Below are positions 1 through 9,167 of a stretch of 23,436 nucleotides of DNA, piece after piece. The notes under the pieces are model-generated. The model had not been told where the DNA came from. It did not search any database and saw only the letters and a program-made list of their open reading frames with translations. Made by a program: the position numbers and the translations under genes. Source of the stretch: Bacteroidota bacterium (GTDB taxonomy: Bacteria; Bacteroidota; Bacteroidia; Bacteroidales; GCA-2748055); NCBI GenBank assembly GCA_024244665.1, contig JAAEOI010000230.1, positions 1 through 23,436 of the forward strand, written 5' to 3'. Positions within the stretch are counted from its first letter, which is position 1. Every line of letters starts with the position of its first letter.

Positions 1-2553
1 CTTGAGGTTCTGGTGGAAACCAATGATTACCTGCTTAATTCATTTAATATTGATATTTCAACTCTTACGGCAAAAATCCAGAGCTACAACCAGAATATTT
101 CCGGCGGTTCCATCGTGGAGCTTGGAAAACGTTATATCGTGAGGGGGATCAGTGAACTGGAGGAGATACGCGACCTGGAGGAGATTATTGTGAAGATGGG
201 ACCTGCGGCCGAAGGATCTGCAACGAGGGTACCGGTACTCCTGCGTGATGTAGCCAAGGTTAGCTATAACCTTAAGGAGCAGGAGAATGCAATCCTGTTC
301 AACGGTGAGGCCTGTGTGGGGCTCAGCATCTATAAGGAGATGCGCTTCAATACCGTTAAAGCAGTCGATGAACTAAAGCTGGCCCTGGAGGATATGGAGA
401 GAGTACTCCCCGGATTCAGCTTTACCATAGTGGAGGATCAGGGTAATTATATCTCTTCGGCAATCGGGGAGGTAAGCGACAGCCTGATTTTCGGAATCCT
501 GCTGGCCGTTTTTGTACTCTTCCTCTTTCTACGAAGGATCGGACCTACATTTATTGTCAGCGTGGCCATACCCGTTTCCATTATTGCCACCTTCGTGTTG
601 ATGTACTTCTCTGGATTAACCCTGAACATCATGACACTTGGAGGTCTGGCCCTTGGGGCCGGAATGCTTGTGGATAATGCCATCGTGGTACTTGAGAATA
701 TCTTCAGGCACCACGAACAGGGCGATAATGCCGGGGAAGCTGCAGTCAAAGGTACCTCCCAGGTGGGAGGGGCCATCATCGCCTCTACACTCACCACCAT
801 CGTTGTGTTTATCCCCATCGTATACATGCGCGGGGCTTCGGGAGAACTTTTCAAGGAGCAGGCCTTTACTGTTGCCTTCTCACTGCTGGCCTCCCTGCTT
901 GTGGCAATCCTGATTATCCCTATGCTCTACTCCCGGGTTTACCGTAAGAAGTCACCATTCACCGGCCGTAAGAACCAGTCAGTTCAATTCACCGGCTACG
1001 GCCGCTTCCTGGACAGGATCCTCAGGTACAGGTTCTGGGTACTTCTTGGTACTGTCCTGCTCATGGTAGCTGGCTGGTTTATGCTGCAGCATACCGGTAG
1101 TGAATTTATGCCCAGCTCCGAATCAAAGGAGTTTTACGTAGACCTGCAGATGCCGGAAGGGACCCAACTGGAACGTACTGCAGGAGCGGTCCACAGCCTG
1201 GAGAGAATCATCCGCGAGATATCCGGGGAGGAGCTGGATCTGATCTACAGTGAAATCGGGCCCACCTCGGGCCTCTCCTCCGGAGGAGAGAACCTGTTCG
1301 ATGACCAAAATATGGCCACTATTAAAGTGAAGCTGCGCGGGGACAGCCAGATGTCCACCAGCAGCCTTATCGGGATCCTTTCCGGCCACTTCAGGGATAA
1401 TCCAAATTTCACTGCCCTCTTCCGCCAGGAGGAGAGTGCCCTCTCCACCATACTGGGAACTGCCGAGTCACCACTGGTGGTGGAACTTCGCGGTGAGGAG
1501 ATGGACCAGCTGGAAGAACTTTGCGGAACTGTGATGGCAAAACTGGAGGAGATCCAGGGGATCCGCAACATAACATCCTCCATTGAGGGAGGAGCCCCGG
1601 AGGTTGAAATAGCCATCGACCGCTACCGGGCCGGATTAATGAACCTGGATGTAAATACGCTGATCAGCCGGGTCAGTGAGAAACTGCAGGGAAGCGAGGC
1701 GGGACAGATGACCCTTAACGGCGACCTGACTGATATTACAGTGAAGTTGCATGACATCACCCTGAAGGAACTGGAAATGCTTACCATAGAGGTGAATAAT
1801 ACTGATATCCTGCTGAGGGAGGTAGCCGACATAAAAATTGGCACTTCGCCCCGGGAGATCCTGCATAACAACCAGAACCGGATTGTGGAAATCAGGGCTG
1901 ATCTGGACAGTGACCTTGCACTGGACAGGGTGGCTGCTGCTATTGACACCCACCTTGAGGAGGTGAAATTCCCACCCAAGTACAGTTATAAGATAACCGG
2001 GGAAGAGGCGCTGAGAAAGGAGGCCATGGGGAGCCTGGGCTTCGCACTGCTGCTCTCACTGATCCTGGTTTACATGGTGATGGCAGCCCAGTTTGAGAGC
2101 CTGGTACACCCCTTAACAATCCTCCTGCCGGTTCCACTGGCGGTGGTTGGGGCCGTTACCGTTTTCTTCATCCAGGGAACTGCATTGAACATCATGGCAC
2201 TGATCGGGATCATTATGCTGGTGGGTATCGCGGTAAACGACTCCATAATACTTGTGGATGCCATCAACCAGTTCCGGAGGGAAGGCATGAACTTACGGGA
2301 GGCAATTATTTCGGCCGGACAGCGGAGGATCAGGCCCATTATTATGACCACCCTGACCACTATCCTGGCACTCTTCCCCATGACACTGGGCTTTGGCGAA
2401 AGTGCTTCACTTCGTTCACCCATGGCCTGGGCCGTGATTGGCGGGCTCATTACATCCACCATGCTGACCCTGGTGGTGATTCCCTGTATCTACATGATAT
2501 TTGGAAAGACGGGTATAAGCAGGAAAAAAGAGGAGGCCCTTTCCGGTGAATAA
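1..2553 (+). CDS. RND efflux permease, N-terminally cut by window edge
   Basis: The reading frame is open from base 1, so the gene begins upstream. The GTG at 13 is not its real start. About 850 residues are present against roughly 1030 for the family, so about 180 N-terminal residues are missing. Visible parts are the end of the first porter domain, TM2-6 with the TM4 motif GMLVDNAIVVLENI (Asp codon 225 of the window), the second porter domain, and TM8-12 with IAVNDSIILVD (codons 743-753) and RIRPIIMTTLTT. This is the HAE/HME type of inner-membrane, proton-driven exporter that works with a periplasmic adaptor and an outer-membrane channel; neither partner is in the window. The AcrB positions D408 and K940 are both Asn here. 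The gene overlaps the next one by 8 bp, so the two permeases are probably translated together and may form a hetero-oligomer. Substrate unknown. Confidence 0.95.
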   Translation, partial: LEVLVETNDYLLNSFNIDISTLTAKIQSYNQNISGGSIVELGKRYIVRGISELEEIRDLEEIIVKMGPAAEGSATRVPVLLRDVAKVSYNLKEQENAILFNGEACVGLSIYKEMRFNTVKAVDELKLALEDMERVLPGFSFTIVEDQGNYISSAIGEVSDSLIFGILLAVFVLFLFLRRIGPTFIVSVAIPVSIIATFVLMYFSGLTLNIMTLGGLALGAGMLVDNAIVVLENIFRHHEQGDNAGEAAVKGTSQVGGAIIASTLTTIVVFIPIVYMRGASGELFKEQAFTVAFSLLASLLVAILIIPMLYSRVYRKKSPFTGRKNQSVQFTGYGRFLDRILRYRFWVLLGTVLLMVAGWFMLQHTGSEFMPSSESKEFYVDLQMPEGTQLERTAGAVHSLERIIREISGEELDLIYSEIGPTSGLSSGGENLFDDQNMATIKVKLRGDSQMSTSSLIGILSGHFRDNPNFTALFRQEESALSTILGTAESPLVVELRGEEMDQLEELCGTVMAKLEEIQGIRNITSSIEGGAPEVEIAIDRYRAGLMNLDVNTLISRVSEKLQGSEAGQMTLNGDLTDITVKLHDITLKELEMLTIEVNNTDILLREVADIKIGTSPREILHNNQNRIVEIRADLDSDLALDRVAAAIDTHLEEVKFPPKYSYKITGEEALRKEAMGSLGFALLLSLILVYMVMAAQFESLVHPLTILLPVPLAVVGAVTVFFIQGTALNIMALIGIIMLVGIAVNDSIILVDAINQFRREGMNLREAIISAGQRRIRPIIMTTLTTILALFPMTLGFGESASLRSPMAWAVIGGLITSTMLTLVVIPCIYMIFGKTGISRKKEEALSGE

Positions 2554-5500
2554 ACACTTTCTCATACAGCGAAAGGTCCTGATATCCATGCTGTTTGTTG
2601 CAGCCAGTATGTTGGGCTATATCTCCTGGAAGCAGTTGAACATGGAGATTTTCCCCAATGCAGAGCTGCCCATGCTCTATATACAGGTGAACTCACGGAT
2701 CGAGGTAACCCCCGAATATATGGAGCAGGAGGCCATTATCCCGGTGGAGAGTATGATAGCCGGACTGGAGAACATAGAGGAGATCCAGTCAAGTGCGGGA
2801 AGGCGCAGGGGATCGATCCTGATCTCCTATGAAGAACGGACCAACCTGAAATATGCCTATCTGAAACTGGATGAACAGGTTAGTACCATTCGTGGCGATC
2901 TGTCTGATGAATTCTCCCTTCAGGTTGTCAAGATCGATCTTGATCAGGCCGATAATACCCTTATGAGCCTGCAGGCCAGGGGATCGGGGGGAGTGGACCG
3001 GGTCAGGAACTACGTGGACCAGCATATTTTAAATGAGCTTGAGAATATCGAGGGTGTGGCGGCAGTCAACGTTTTCGGAGGAAAGCAAAAATCGGTGGAT
3101 ATTATCCTGGACAGGGCTGCCTGTGAAGCCTATAATATTGCACCCTCCAGGGTGAGGAATATCCTCTCTTCCAATATGAACATGCGCCAGTACGGCGGTA
3201 CGGTCAGGGAGCAGGGAAATCGTTTCTTTGTCTACCTGAACACCGAATATGACAACATATTACAGATCGAGGACTTGATCATCGGGAGGGGTAAAAACCC
3301 GGTGAAATTGAAGGATATAGCCGAGATCTACTATGGTGAGAAAGAAGAAGAAACCATCAGCCGGGTGAATGGGAAAGATGCGGTCTCCATGGAACTGATC
3401 AATGATGCCCAGGCCAATATCATCAATCTTTCCCATAATGTGGAGGAGAGGCTTGCTGAACTGAACATTGAAGGGGCCCCCTTTGATATTGAAGTAATCA
3501 TTCAGGAAAACAGCGCAGAGCTGATGGAGGATAACATCAACCAGATTATTCGCCTTGCACTCATCGGCGGATTCCTCGCCATTTTTGTGCTGTGGGTTTT
3601 TCTGCGTAATGTGAGGCTGGTTCTGTTGGTGGCCCTGGCCATGCCCATCTCCATTTTTGCCGCTTTCAACTTCTTTTTCGGCTTTGACATAAGTATCAAC
3701 AGCCTTACACTGATCGGTATTGCGCTTGCCATCGGGATGCTGCTGGATACTTCAGTGGTGGTGCTTGAGAATATATACCGGCTCAGGAGCCTGGGGGTAA
3801 AACCCGCTGAAGCGGTGGTCCGGGGAACCGGGGAGGTCTGGCGTTCCATTGTGGCAGCCACAGCTACAACCATTGCGGTGTTTATCCCCTTTATTTTTGC
3901 CAACGACTTCCTGATCAGGCTTTTATCAAGGCACATTGGAGTGTCCATCATCTCAACCCTCTCTGTTTCACTCTTTGTCTCCCTGCTCCTGATCCCTATG
4001 GCGGTCCATGTTCTGATCTCCCGCAGGAAAACTGACAGAAGGGAGGTCTACCAGGAAGTTTCGCTGGATAACAGGCTTGTTCGCATCTATCTCTCATTGC
4101 TGAAGACAGCCCTTCGGAATCCGGCACCAACAATTATAGGGGTGCTGATCCTTTTCTTCGGAACCATTCTGACCACCCTCTCGGTTTCGGTGAACAAGCT
4201 GTCGGAGTTGGAGACAGACCGGATCACCCTGTATGTAACCATGCCCACCGGCACCACACTGGAAGCGACCGATGCCCTGGTGGCTGGTATGGAGGAGGCC
4301 CTGATGACCATTGAAGAGCATAAGGAGGTAATCTCCAGGATCCAGGAGGAGGAAGCAAGTGTGAGTATACTGCTCCAGGAAAATTACAGGAAGATTAAGA
4401 ATCGCTCCTTCGGGCAGATTCAGAGCCTGGCCTATGAGATGGTGAAAGATCTGCCCGCATCGGATATCAGCCTGACCGCTTCATCTTCGGGAGCCGGAAA
4501 GTTGCGGAGTGGACGGGGTGGCGGAAACAATGCCGGTTCAGCGGGCTTCGAGAAGTTATTGGGGATCGGCGAGGATGAGGAGTACATTGTATTAAGGGGA
4601 CAGGACTTCGGTCTGCTGGTGGAGGTGGGTGAGGACCTGCAATCTTACCTGGATGAGCTTGATAACATACGATGGGCAAAAATTTCAGTACGGGAGAACC
4701 AGCCCGAGGTACACCTGGATTTTAATGCACTTATAATGGACCGCTACGGCATTACCCGGAAGGAGGTCCTGAACGAATTGAGTTCCTTCACCAGTGAAAT
4801 CAGTTCGGGTGTGAATTTCAGCCAGGACAATGAAGAGTATGAGATTATCATCAAGTACGATGATGCTCTGGAGGAGGAGGATAAGGATAAGCGGATTGAG
4901 GATCTCCGCGGCCTGGGTATTCCCGATAGTGATGATGAGAATCTCTTTGAGCTTCAGGAAATATCCCAGATCTATTATGCCCGTGGATTACGGGAGATAT
5001 CCAGGGTGAATCAGGACAAGCAGGTGGAGCTGCGCTACGCATACAATAAGGATGTATACGATTCAAATGACCTGCTTGAGTATGCGCGGAGCGAGATCGA
5101 AGATCTGATTCAAATCTCAAACATCCCCACGGGTGTGGCCGTTGAGCTGGTACAGGAGGACTCGGGCCTGGAGGAATTCAAGTATATGTTCCTGATTGCC
5201 ATATTACTGGTTTACATGATCCTGGCAGCAATCTTCGAATCGTTCGTGACACCCTTTGTACTGCTATTCTCCATTCCGCTGGCTGCCATCGGCTCTTTTT
5301 TCCTGTTGACCGTTACAGGTGAATCCCTTTTCAATGCCAACACCATCATGGGCTTCCTGATCCTCCTGGGAGTGGTGGTCAACAACGGGATCATTCTGAT
5401 TGATTTCATTAATGTGCTCCGTAAGAGGGGTTATCGGAAACAGAGGGCCCTGCTTATGGGTGGCCTTTCCAGGGTGCGACCCATCCTGATCACAGCTGTA

Positions 5501-7249
5501 ACCACCTGTGCAGCCATGATCCCACTGGCCATGGGTGATGCCGAATATGTGAAAGCCATTGGACCACCCTTTGCGATTACAGTGATTGGCGGGCTGAGCC
5601 TCAGCACACTGCTCACCCTTGTCTATATCCCGATGCTCTACAACGGCATCGAACAGGCACTGGCCTGGATCAGGGAACAAAAACTGGTGATCAAACTTGT
5701 TATGCTGATTTTTGAGATTGCCGGTATGCTGCTGGTGGTGCTCTTCCTTGAGAAGTTTATCTGGAAGATGGCAGCCGGGCTCTTGGTAATTGTGGGGATC
5801 CCGGTGGTATGGTGGTTCATTTCAAACAGCCTGAGGAAAGCTTCAGAACGCATTATTGATGAGGAGAACGATATCCACATCCAGGTCTCAAACCTGGTAA
5901 AGATCTATGGTCGTGATTCCAGGATGGTCAGGGAGTTCAGGGCAGGAGGTAAGATAGCCAGAGTGGCTCGCAGCCTTGACAGTGCACTCAGACCAAGGCT
6001 GGAAGCACTTATCTGGCAGCTGCCTTTGCTGGCTTTCCTGGTCTACTTCTCCTGGTTCTATCTGGTAAGCGCATTCTGGCAGCTGCTCGCTTCTGCCCTT
6101 GTATACTACTACCTGGTAGCGATCCTGGTTGACTTCGGCAGATTCACAAAGGGAAGGTGGCTGAGAGTAATCACAGTGGTGATCAGGTTTGCAGCTCCAC
6201 TGCTTTTTCTGGTCATATTCCAGTTCCGCTGGGATAACCTGACCCTGACATTCTTCGCAGGATTCCTCTGGTACCTGCTCATTGCCATGAAGAAGGTCTC
6301 CAAAAAGGTGAAAACGGAGGACTTCCATCTAAAAAAGCAAAAGACCCTCTTCCGCTGGTTCTACTGGTTTGTTTCGGTCATTCCTGGTCTTGGAAAGCGG
6401 AAGGAGCCCTTTAAGGCGCTCAAGGGAGTCTCACTGGAGATTGGCACCGGGATGTTTGGGCTACTGGGGCCCAATGGTGCAGGGAAATCGACCATGATTC
6501 GTATTATCTGCGGGATACTTGAACAGAGCTACGGGAAAATCTGGATCAACGGTATTGATACCCAGGAGAAAAGGGAGGAGTTACAGGGATTGATTGGCTA
6601 CCTGCCCCAGGAGTTTGGCATGTATGAGAATATGTCTTCTTATGCCTACCTGGATTACCAGGCTATCCTGAAGGGAATTACTGATACGGATAAACGGAAG
6701 AAGCGGATCAGGGAAGTGCTCGATTCGGTCCACATGTGGGATCAGCGCCATAAGAAAATCGGGGCCTATTCGGGAGGAATGAAACAACGTATCGGCATTG
6801 CCCAGGTATTGCTTCACCTGCCCAGGATCCTGGTGGTGGATGAGCCCACGGCCGGACTTGATCCCAGGGAGAGGATACGTTTCAGGAACCTGCTTGTGGA
6901 GCTGAGTGCCACCCGGGTGGTGATATTCTCCACTCACATCATTGAGGACATCTCAAGTTCCTGTAATACCATGGCAGTAATCAACAGGGGAGAGGTGCTC
7001 TTCAACGGGACACCGGGGGTTATGACCGGACTGGCAAGGGGGAAAGTGTGGAAATCCTCCCTGCCGGCCGAAAAATTCGAGGAAGCCACCAGTGATATGC
7101 TGGTTGTGCATCACATGAGAGACGGGGAGCAGATCAGGTTCAGGTGCATTGCCGCAGAGAAACCATTCACCGATGCAGTAGAGGAGAGCCCGCTCCTGGA
7201 GGATGCATACCTCTGGCTATTAAGAAATGAGAAACAGGGAAGGGTATAA
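2546..7249 (+). CDS. RND permease fused to an ABC ATPase split by a membrane insertion
   Basis: This is one uninterrupted 1567-codon frame starting at GTG 2546, with AGGAGG at 2531-2536. Residues 1-1045 form a full RND permease: TM1, porter domain, TM4 motif GMLLDTSVVVLEN (D401), a Gly/Ser-rich stretch at 646-668, second porter domain, and TM10 motif GVVVNNGIILID (N946). Two extra hydrophobic helices follow (about 1053-1068 and 1076-1092). At 1109-1122 the sequence DIHIQVSNLVKIYG looks like strand 1 of an ABC nucleotide-binding domain. About 165 residues then intervene with four likely TMs (1156-1175, 1177-1196, 1206-1227, 1232-1248). The ATPase resumes at F1289 with Walker A GPNGAGKST (1308-1316), Q-loop Q1355, signature YSGGMKQR (1408-1415), Walker B and glutamate D1432/E1433, and H-loop H1464. 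All ATPase motifs are intact. The domain resembles ABC-2 exporter ATPases, and an ABC-2 permease follows 3 bp later. Transport substrate and coupling are unknown. Confidence 0.93.
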   Translation: MNKHFLIQRKVLISMLFVAASMLGYISWKQLNMEIFPNAELPMLYIQVNSRIEVTPEYMEQEAIIPVESMIAGLENIEEIQSSAGRRRGSILISYEERTNLKYAYLKLDEQVSTIRGDLSDEFSLQVVKIDLDQADNTLMSLQARGSGGVDRVRNYVDQHILNELENIEGVAAVNVFGGKQKSVDIILDRAACEAYNIAPSRVRNILSSNMNMRQYGGTVREQGNRFFVYLNTEYDNILQIEDLIIGRGKNPVKLKDIAEIYYGEKEEETISRVNGKDAVSMELINDAQANIINLSHNVEERLAELNIEGAPFDIEVIIQENSAELMEDNINQIIRLALIGGFLAIFVLWVFLRNVRLVLLVALAMPISIFAAFNFFFGFDISINSLTLIGIALAIGMLLDTSVVVLENIYRLRSLGVKPAEAVVRGTGEVWRSIVAATATTIAVFIPFIFANDFLIRLLSRHIGVSIISTLSVSLFVSLLLIPMAVHVLISRRKTDRREVYQEVSLDNRLVRIYLSLLKTALRNPAPTIIGVLILFFGTILTTLSVSVNKLSELETDRITLYVTMPTGTTLEATDALVAGMEEALMTIEEHKEVISRIQEEEASVSILLQENYRKIKNRSFGQIQSLAYEMVKDLPASDISLTASSSGAGKLRSGRGGGNNAGSAGFEKLLGIGEDEEYIVLRGQDFGLLVEVGEDLQSYLDELDNIRWAKISVRENQPEVHLDFNALIMDRYGITRKEVLNELSSFTSEISSGVNFSQDNEEYEIIIKYDDALEEEDKDKRIEDLRGLGIPDSDDENLFELQEISQIYYARGLREISRVNQDKQVELRYAYNKDVYDSNDLLEYARSEIEDLIQISNIPTGVAVELVQEDSGLEEFKYMFLIAILLVYMILAAIFESFVTPFVLLFSIPLAAIGSFFLLTVTGESLFNANTIMGFLILLGVVVNNGIILIDFINVLRKRGYRKQRALLMGGLSRVRPILITAVTTCAAMIPLAMGDAEYVKAIGPPFAITVIGGLSLSTLLTLVYIPMLYNGIEQALAWIREQKLVIKLVMLIFEIAGMLLVVLFLEKFIWKMAAGLLVIVGIPVVWWFISNSLRKASERIIDEENDIHIQVSNLVKIYGRDSRMVREFRAGGKIARVARSLDSALRPRLEALIWQLPLLAFLVYFSWFYLVSAFWQLLASALVYYYLVAILVDFGRFTKGRWLRVITVVIRFAAPLLFLVIFQFRWDNLTLTFFAGFLWYLLIAMKKVSKKVKTEDFHLKKQKTLFRWFYWFVSVIPGLGKRKEPFKALKGVSLEIGTGMFGLLGPNGAGKSTMIRIICGILEQSYGKIWINGIDTQEKREELQGLIGYLPQEFGMYENMSSYAYLDYQAILKGITDTDKRKKRIREVLDSVHMWDQRHKKIGAYSGGMKQRIGIAQVLLHLPRILVVDEPTAGLDPRERIRFRNLLVELSATRVVIFSTHIIEDISSSCNTMAVINRGEVLFNGTPGVMTGLARGKVWKSSLPAEKFEEATSDMLVVHHMRDGEQIRFRCIAAEKPFTDAVEESPLLEDAYLWLLRNEKQGRV

Positions 7250-7252
7250 GAT

Positions 7253-7969
7253 ATGTCTTCATTCAGATCAAACATACAAAACAGCATCAGCCTGGCCCGC
7301 TACAACATGAGGATCATCTTCGGTGGCAAATTCATCTACTTCGTGCTTGCTGCCTTCATCTTCTTCCTGGTATTTGGGACCATTGTTGCCCTGGACAGTA
7401 ATACGATATTGATTGAGGAGATTTATGGGCTGTTGGCCTTCCCGGCCATCCTGCTTATATTTTTCCCATCGGTATTCGGGATACAGAACGATGCCGACCA
7501 GCGCACCCTTGAGATCATTTTTGGCATTCCGGACTACCGCTATAAGGTATGGCTGGTGCGCTATGTAATGATCCTCTTCCTGGCCTTCCTGTTGCTTTTC
7601 CCCTTTGCCGGAATTGCCTGGTGGGCCCTGATCAGTTTCCCGGTTATGACCATGATCCTCCACCTGATGGTGCTGGTGTTACTGGTGTCATCCCTTGGAT
7701 TTTGCCTCTCCACGGTGATCAAGAACGGGAATGCCACGGCTGTGATCATGGTGGTACTCGGACTTGCTTTCCTGATTCTCACTGATGGGCCGCTATATCA
7801 ATCCAGATGGAATATTTTCCTTAATCCCTTTGCTATGCCAAGGAATATGAATGAAATCGTCTGGAACGAAATTGTCAGGCAAAACCGGATCATCATGGGG
7901 GTTCTCAGCCTCGTGCTGATCCTCCTGGGGCTATTGAACCTGCAGCAGAGGGAAAAGTTCCTGCGCTAG
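7253..7969 (+). CDS. ABC-2-type transporter permease
   Basis: This 238-residue integral membrane protein starts 3 bp after the RND-ABC fusion, so it is almost certainly in the same operon. I count six hydrophobic segments, about residues 27-47, 56-77, 100-122, 128-154, 161-178 and 211-230. The cytosolic loop after the second helix (NDADQRTLEIIFGIPDYRYK, 79-98) has the E-x-x-x-x-x-P pattern typical of ABC-2 permeases, where the ATPase coupling helix sits. The protein is short but within the range of ABC-2 half-transporters. By position it is the natural membrane partner of the ATPase domain in the preceding fusion, giving a possible ABC exporter attached to an RND pump. The family assignment rests on topology and context more than on a signature residue. 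Confidence 0.8.
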   Translation: MSSFRSNIQNSISLARYNMRIIFGGKFIYFVLAAFIFFLVFGTIVALDSNTILIEEIYGLLAFPAILLIFFPSVFGIQNDADQRTLEIIFGIPDYRYKVWLVRYVMILFLAFLLLFPFAGIAWWALISFPVMTMILHLMVLVLLVSSLGFCLSTVIKNGNATAVIMVVLGLAFLILTDGPLYQSRWNIFLNPFAMPRNMNEIVWNEIVRQNRIIMGVLSLVLILLGLLNLQQREKFLR

Positions 7970-7972
7970 AAA

Positions 7973-7986
7973 AAAATAGCTATTTT
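7973..7986. repeat. 14-bp perfect palindrome after the exporter operon
   Basis: AAAATAGCTATTTT lies 3 bp after the stop of the ABC-2 permease. As RNA it could only form a weak A-U hairpin, so it may be a poor terminator, a protein site, or chance. The same 8-mers recur as arms of the inverted repeat at 19971-19990. Confidence 0.3.
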
Positions 7987-8084
7987 AGAAGGACCAATCC
8001 TATCACAAGAGATGCGATTCTCCCGACAACAGGAAGATCGCATTTGTCAGTAACGGAGTATTTGAACCATAAGCATCTCACCTA

Positions 8085-9167
8085 ATGAAAAAAAACATCA
8101 TTATCGCTCTGGCAATGGTACTCACATTTCCCCAACTCTCTGGTCAGGATCCACCTCCCGTGATCGGACTGGCGATTGCTGCACCAAATAGCGACAGGAT
8201 TGAACAGTTTATCTCATTTATGGAGGAGGAGCTGGGACCGGGAGGAATCAACACCCTGGTACTGCGAGTGGACTACAATTTTGCCTATGAAACTCATCCT
8301 GAACTAAGGAGTGAGAATCCGCTAAGTCGGGAGCAGGTAAAGAGCCTGGTGGCAGCTGGCCACAGAGCGGGAATACGCATTATTCCCCAGATCAACCTGC
8401 TGGGTCACCAGTCGTGGAGCGGAACTCTGGGGAAACTCCTGGAGCACTATCCTGAGTTTGATGAGACCCCCTCCGTTGAGCTGCCCGAAGAGTATGAATG
8501 GCCCAATGAAGACGGGCTCTATTGTAAAAGCTATTGCCCTCTTCACCCGGGGGTCCACCAGGTTGTATTCGCCCTTTTGGATGAGATCACAGACGTGTTT
8601 GAGACCGATGCCTTCCACGCAGGTTTGGATGAGGTTTTCTATATCGGGATGGATGAGTGTCCCCGCTGTGCGGGTAAAGATTGTGCGGTTCTCTTCGCAG
8701 ATGAGGTGAACCTGATCAGGGATCACCTGAACGAGAAGGGGAGGGAGCTATGGATTTGGGGCGACAGGCTTATCGATGGTTTTACCACCGGGCTTGGAAT
8801 GTGGGAGGCCAGTGAGAACGATACACATCCGGCCATTGAGATGATTAATAAGGATGTTGTGATCTGTGACTGGCACTACGAAAGGGCCGATCCAACCGCC
8901 GCACTCTTTGCCCTGAAAGGATTCCGGGTGATCACTTGTCCCTGGAGAACTCCTGAATTGACAGCAGTGCAGCTGGAAATGACCGACACCTTCAGGGAGA
9001 ATTCTGTGGAGCAGGTGAAGGACCGTTATTATGGTTTCATGCAGACCGTTTGGAGTTCTGCTGAAAGCTTTCTCAATCAATACTATTCCAGCGATCCTGA
9101 GCTTTCCGGCAAAGGACAGGTCGCAAGCCTGAAGAGGATTATGAACCACTATCCAAAATCTCAATGA
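8085..9167 (+). CDS. Secreted GH20 / hexosaminidase-D-like glycoside hydrolase
   Basis: A 360-residue protein with a Sec signal peptide at residues 1-20 (MKKNIIIALAMVLTFPQLSG). The rest looks like a single TIM barrel of the family-20 type. The segment FHAGLDEVFYIGMDE (177-191) matches the GH20 catalytic motif H-x-G-G-D-E with Leu in place of the second Gly, and D182/E183 would be the substrate-assisted catalytic pair. It has no zincin-like N-terminal domain, and its length fits short hexosaminidase-D-like members. A Cys cluster follows the catalytic pair (C-x2-C-x4-C within CPRCAGKDC). The expected role is removal of terminal beta-linked amino sugars in the periplasm or outside the cell. It overlaps the next gene by 4 bp (ATGA), so co-translation with a NagX-like membrane protein supports amino-sugar metabolism. 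Exact substrate specificity is not visible. Confidence 0.8.
   Translation: MKKNIIIALAMVLTFPQLSGQDPPPVIGLAIAAPNSDRIEQFISFMEEELGPGGINTLVLRVDYNFAYETHPELRSENPLSREQVKSLVAAGHRAGIRIIPQINLLGHQSWSGTLGKLLEHYPEFDETPSVELPEEYEWPNEDGLYCKSYCPLHPGVHQVVFALLDEITDVFETDAFHAGLDEVFYIGMDECPRCAGKDCAVLFADEVNLIRDHLNEKGRELWIWGDRLIDGFTTGLGMWEASENDTHPAIEMINKDVVICDWHYERADPTAALFALKGFRVITCPWRTPELTAVQLEMTDTFRENSVEQVKDRYYGFMQTVWSSAESFLNQYYSSDPELSGKGQVASLKRIMNHYPKSQ

Noticed and set aside
13..2553. GTG at 13 as the start of the first RND gene
   Set aside because: The frame is open to base 1 and the protein would lack TM1 and most of the first porter domain; it is an edge truncation.
5702..7249. Possible internal start making a separate ABC protein
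   Set aside because: An ATG exists at 5702, but there is no stop, overlap or clear ribosome site separating the RND and ABC parts, so a fusion is the simplest reading.
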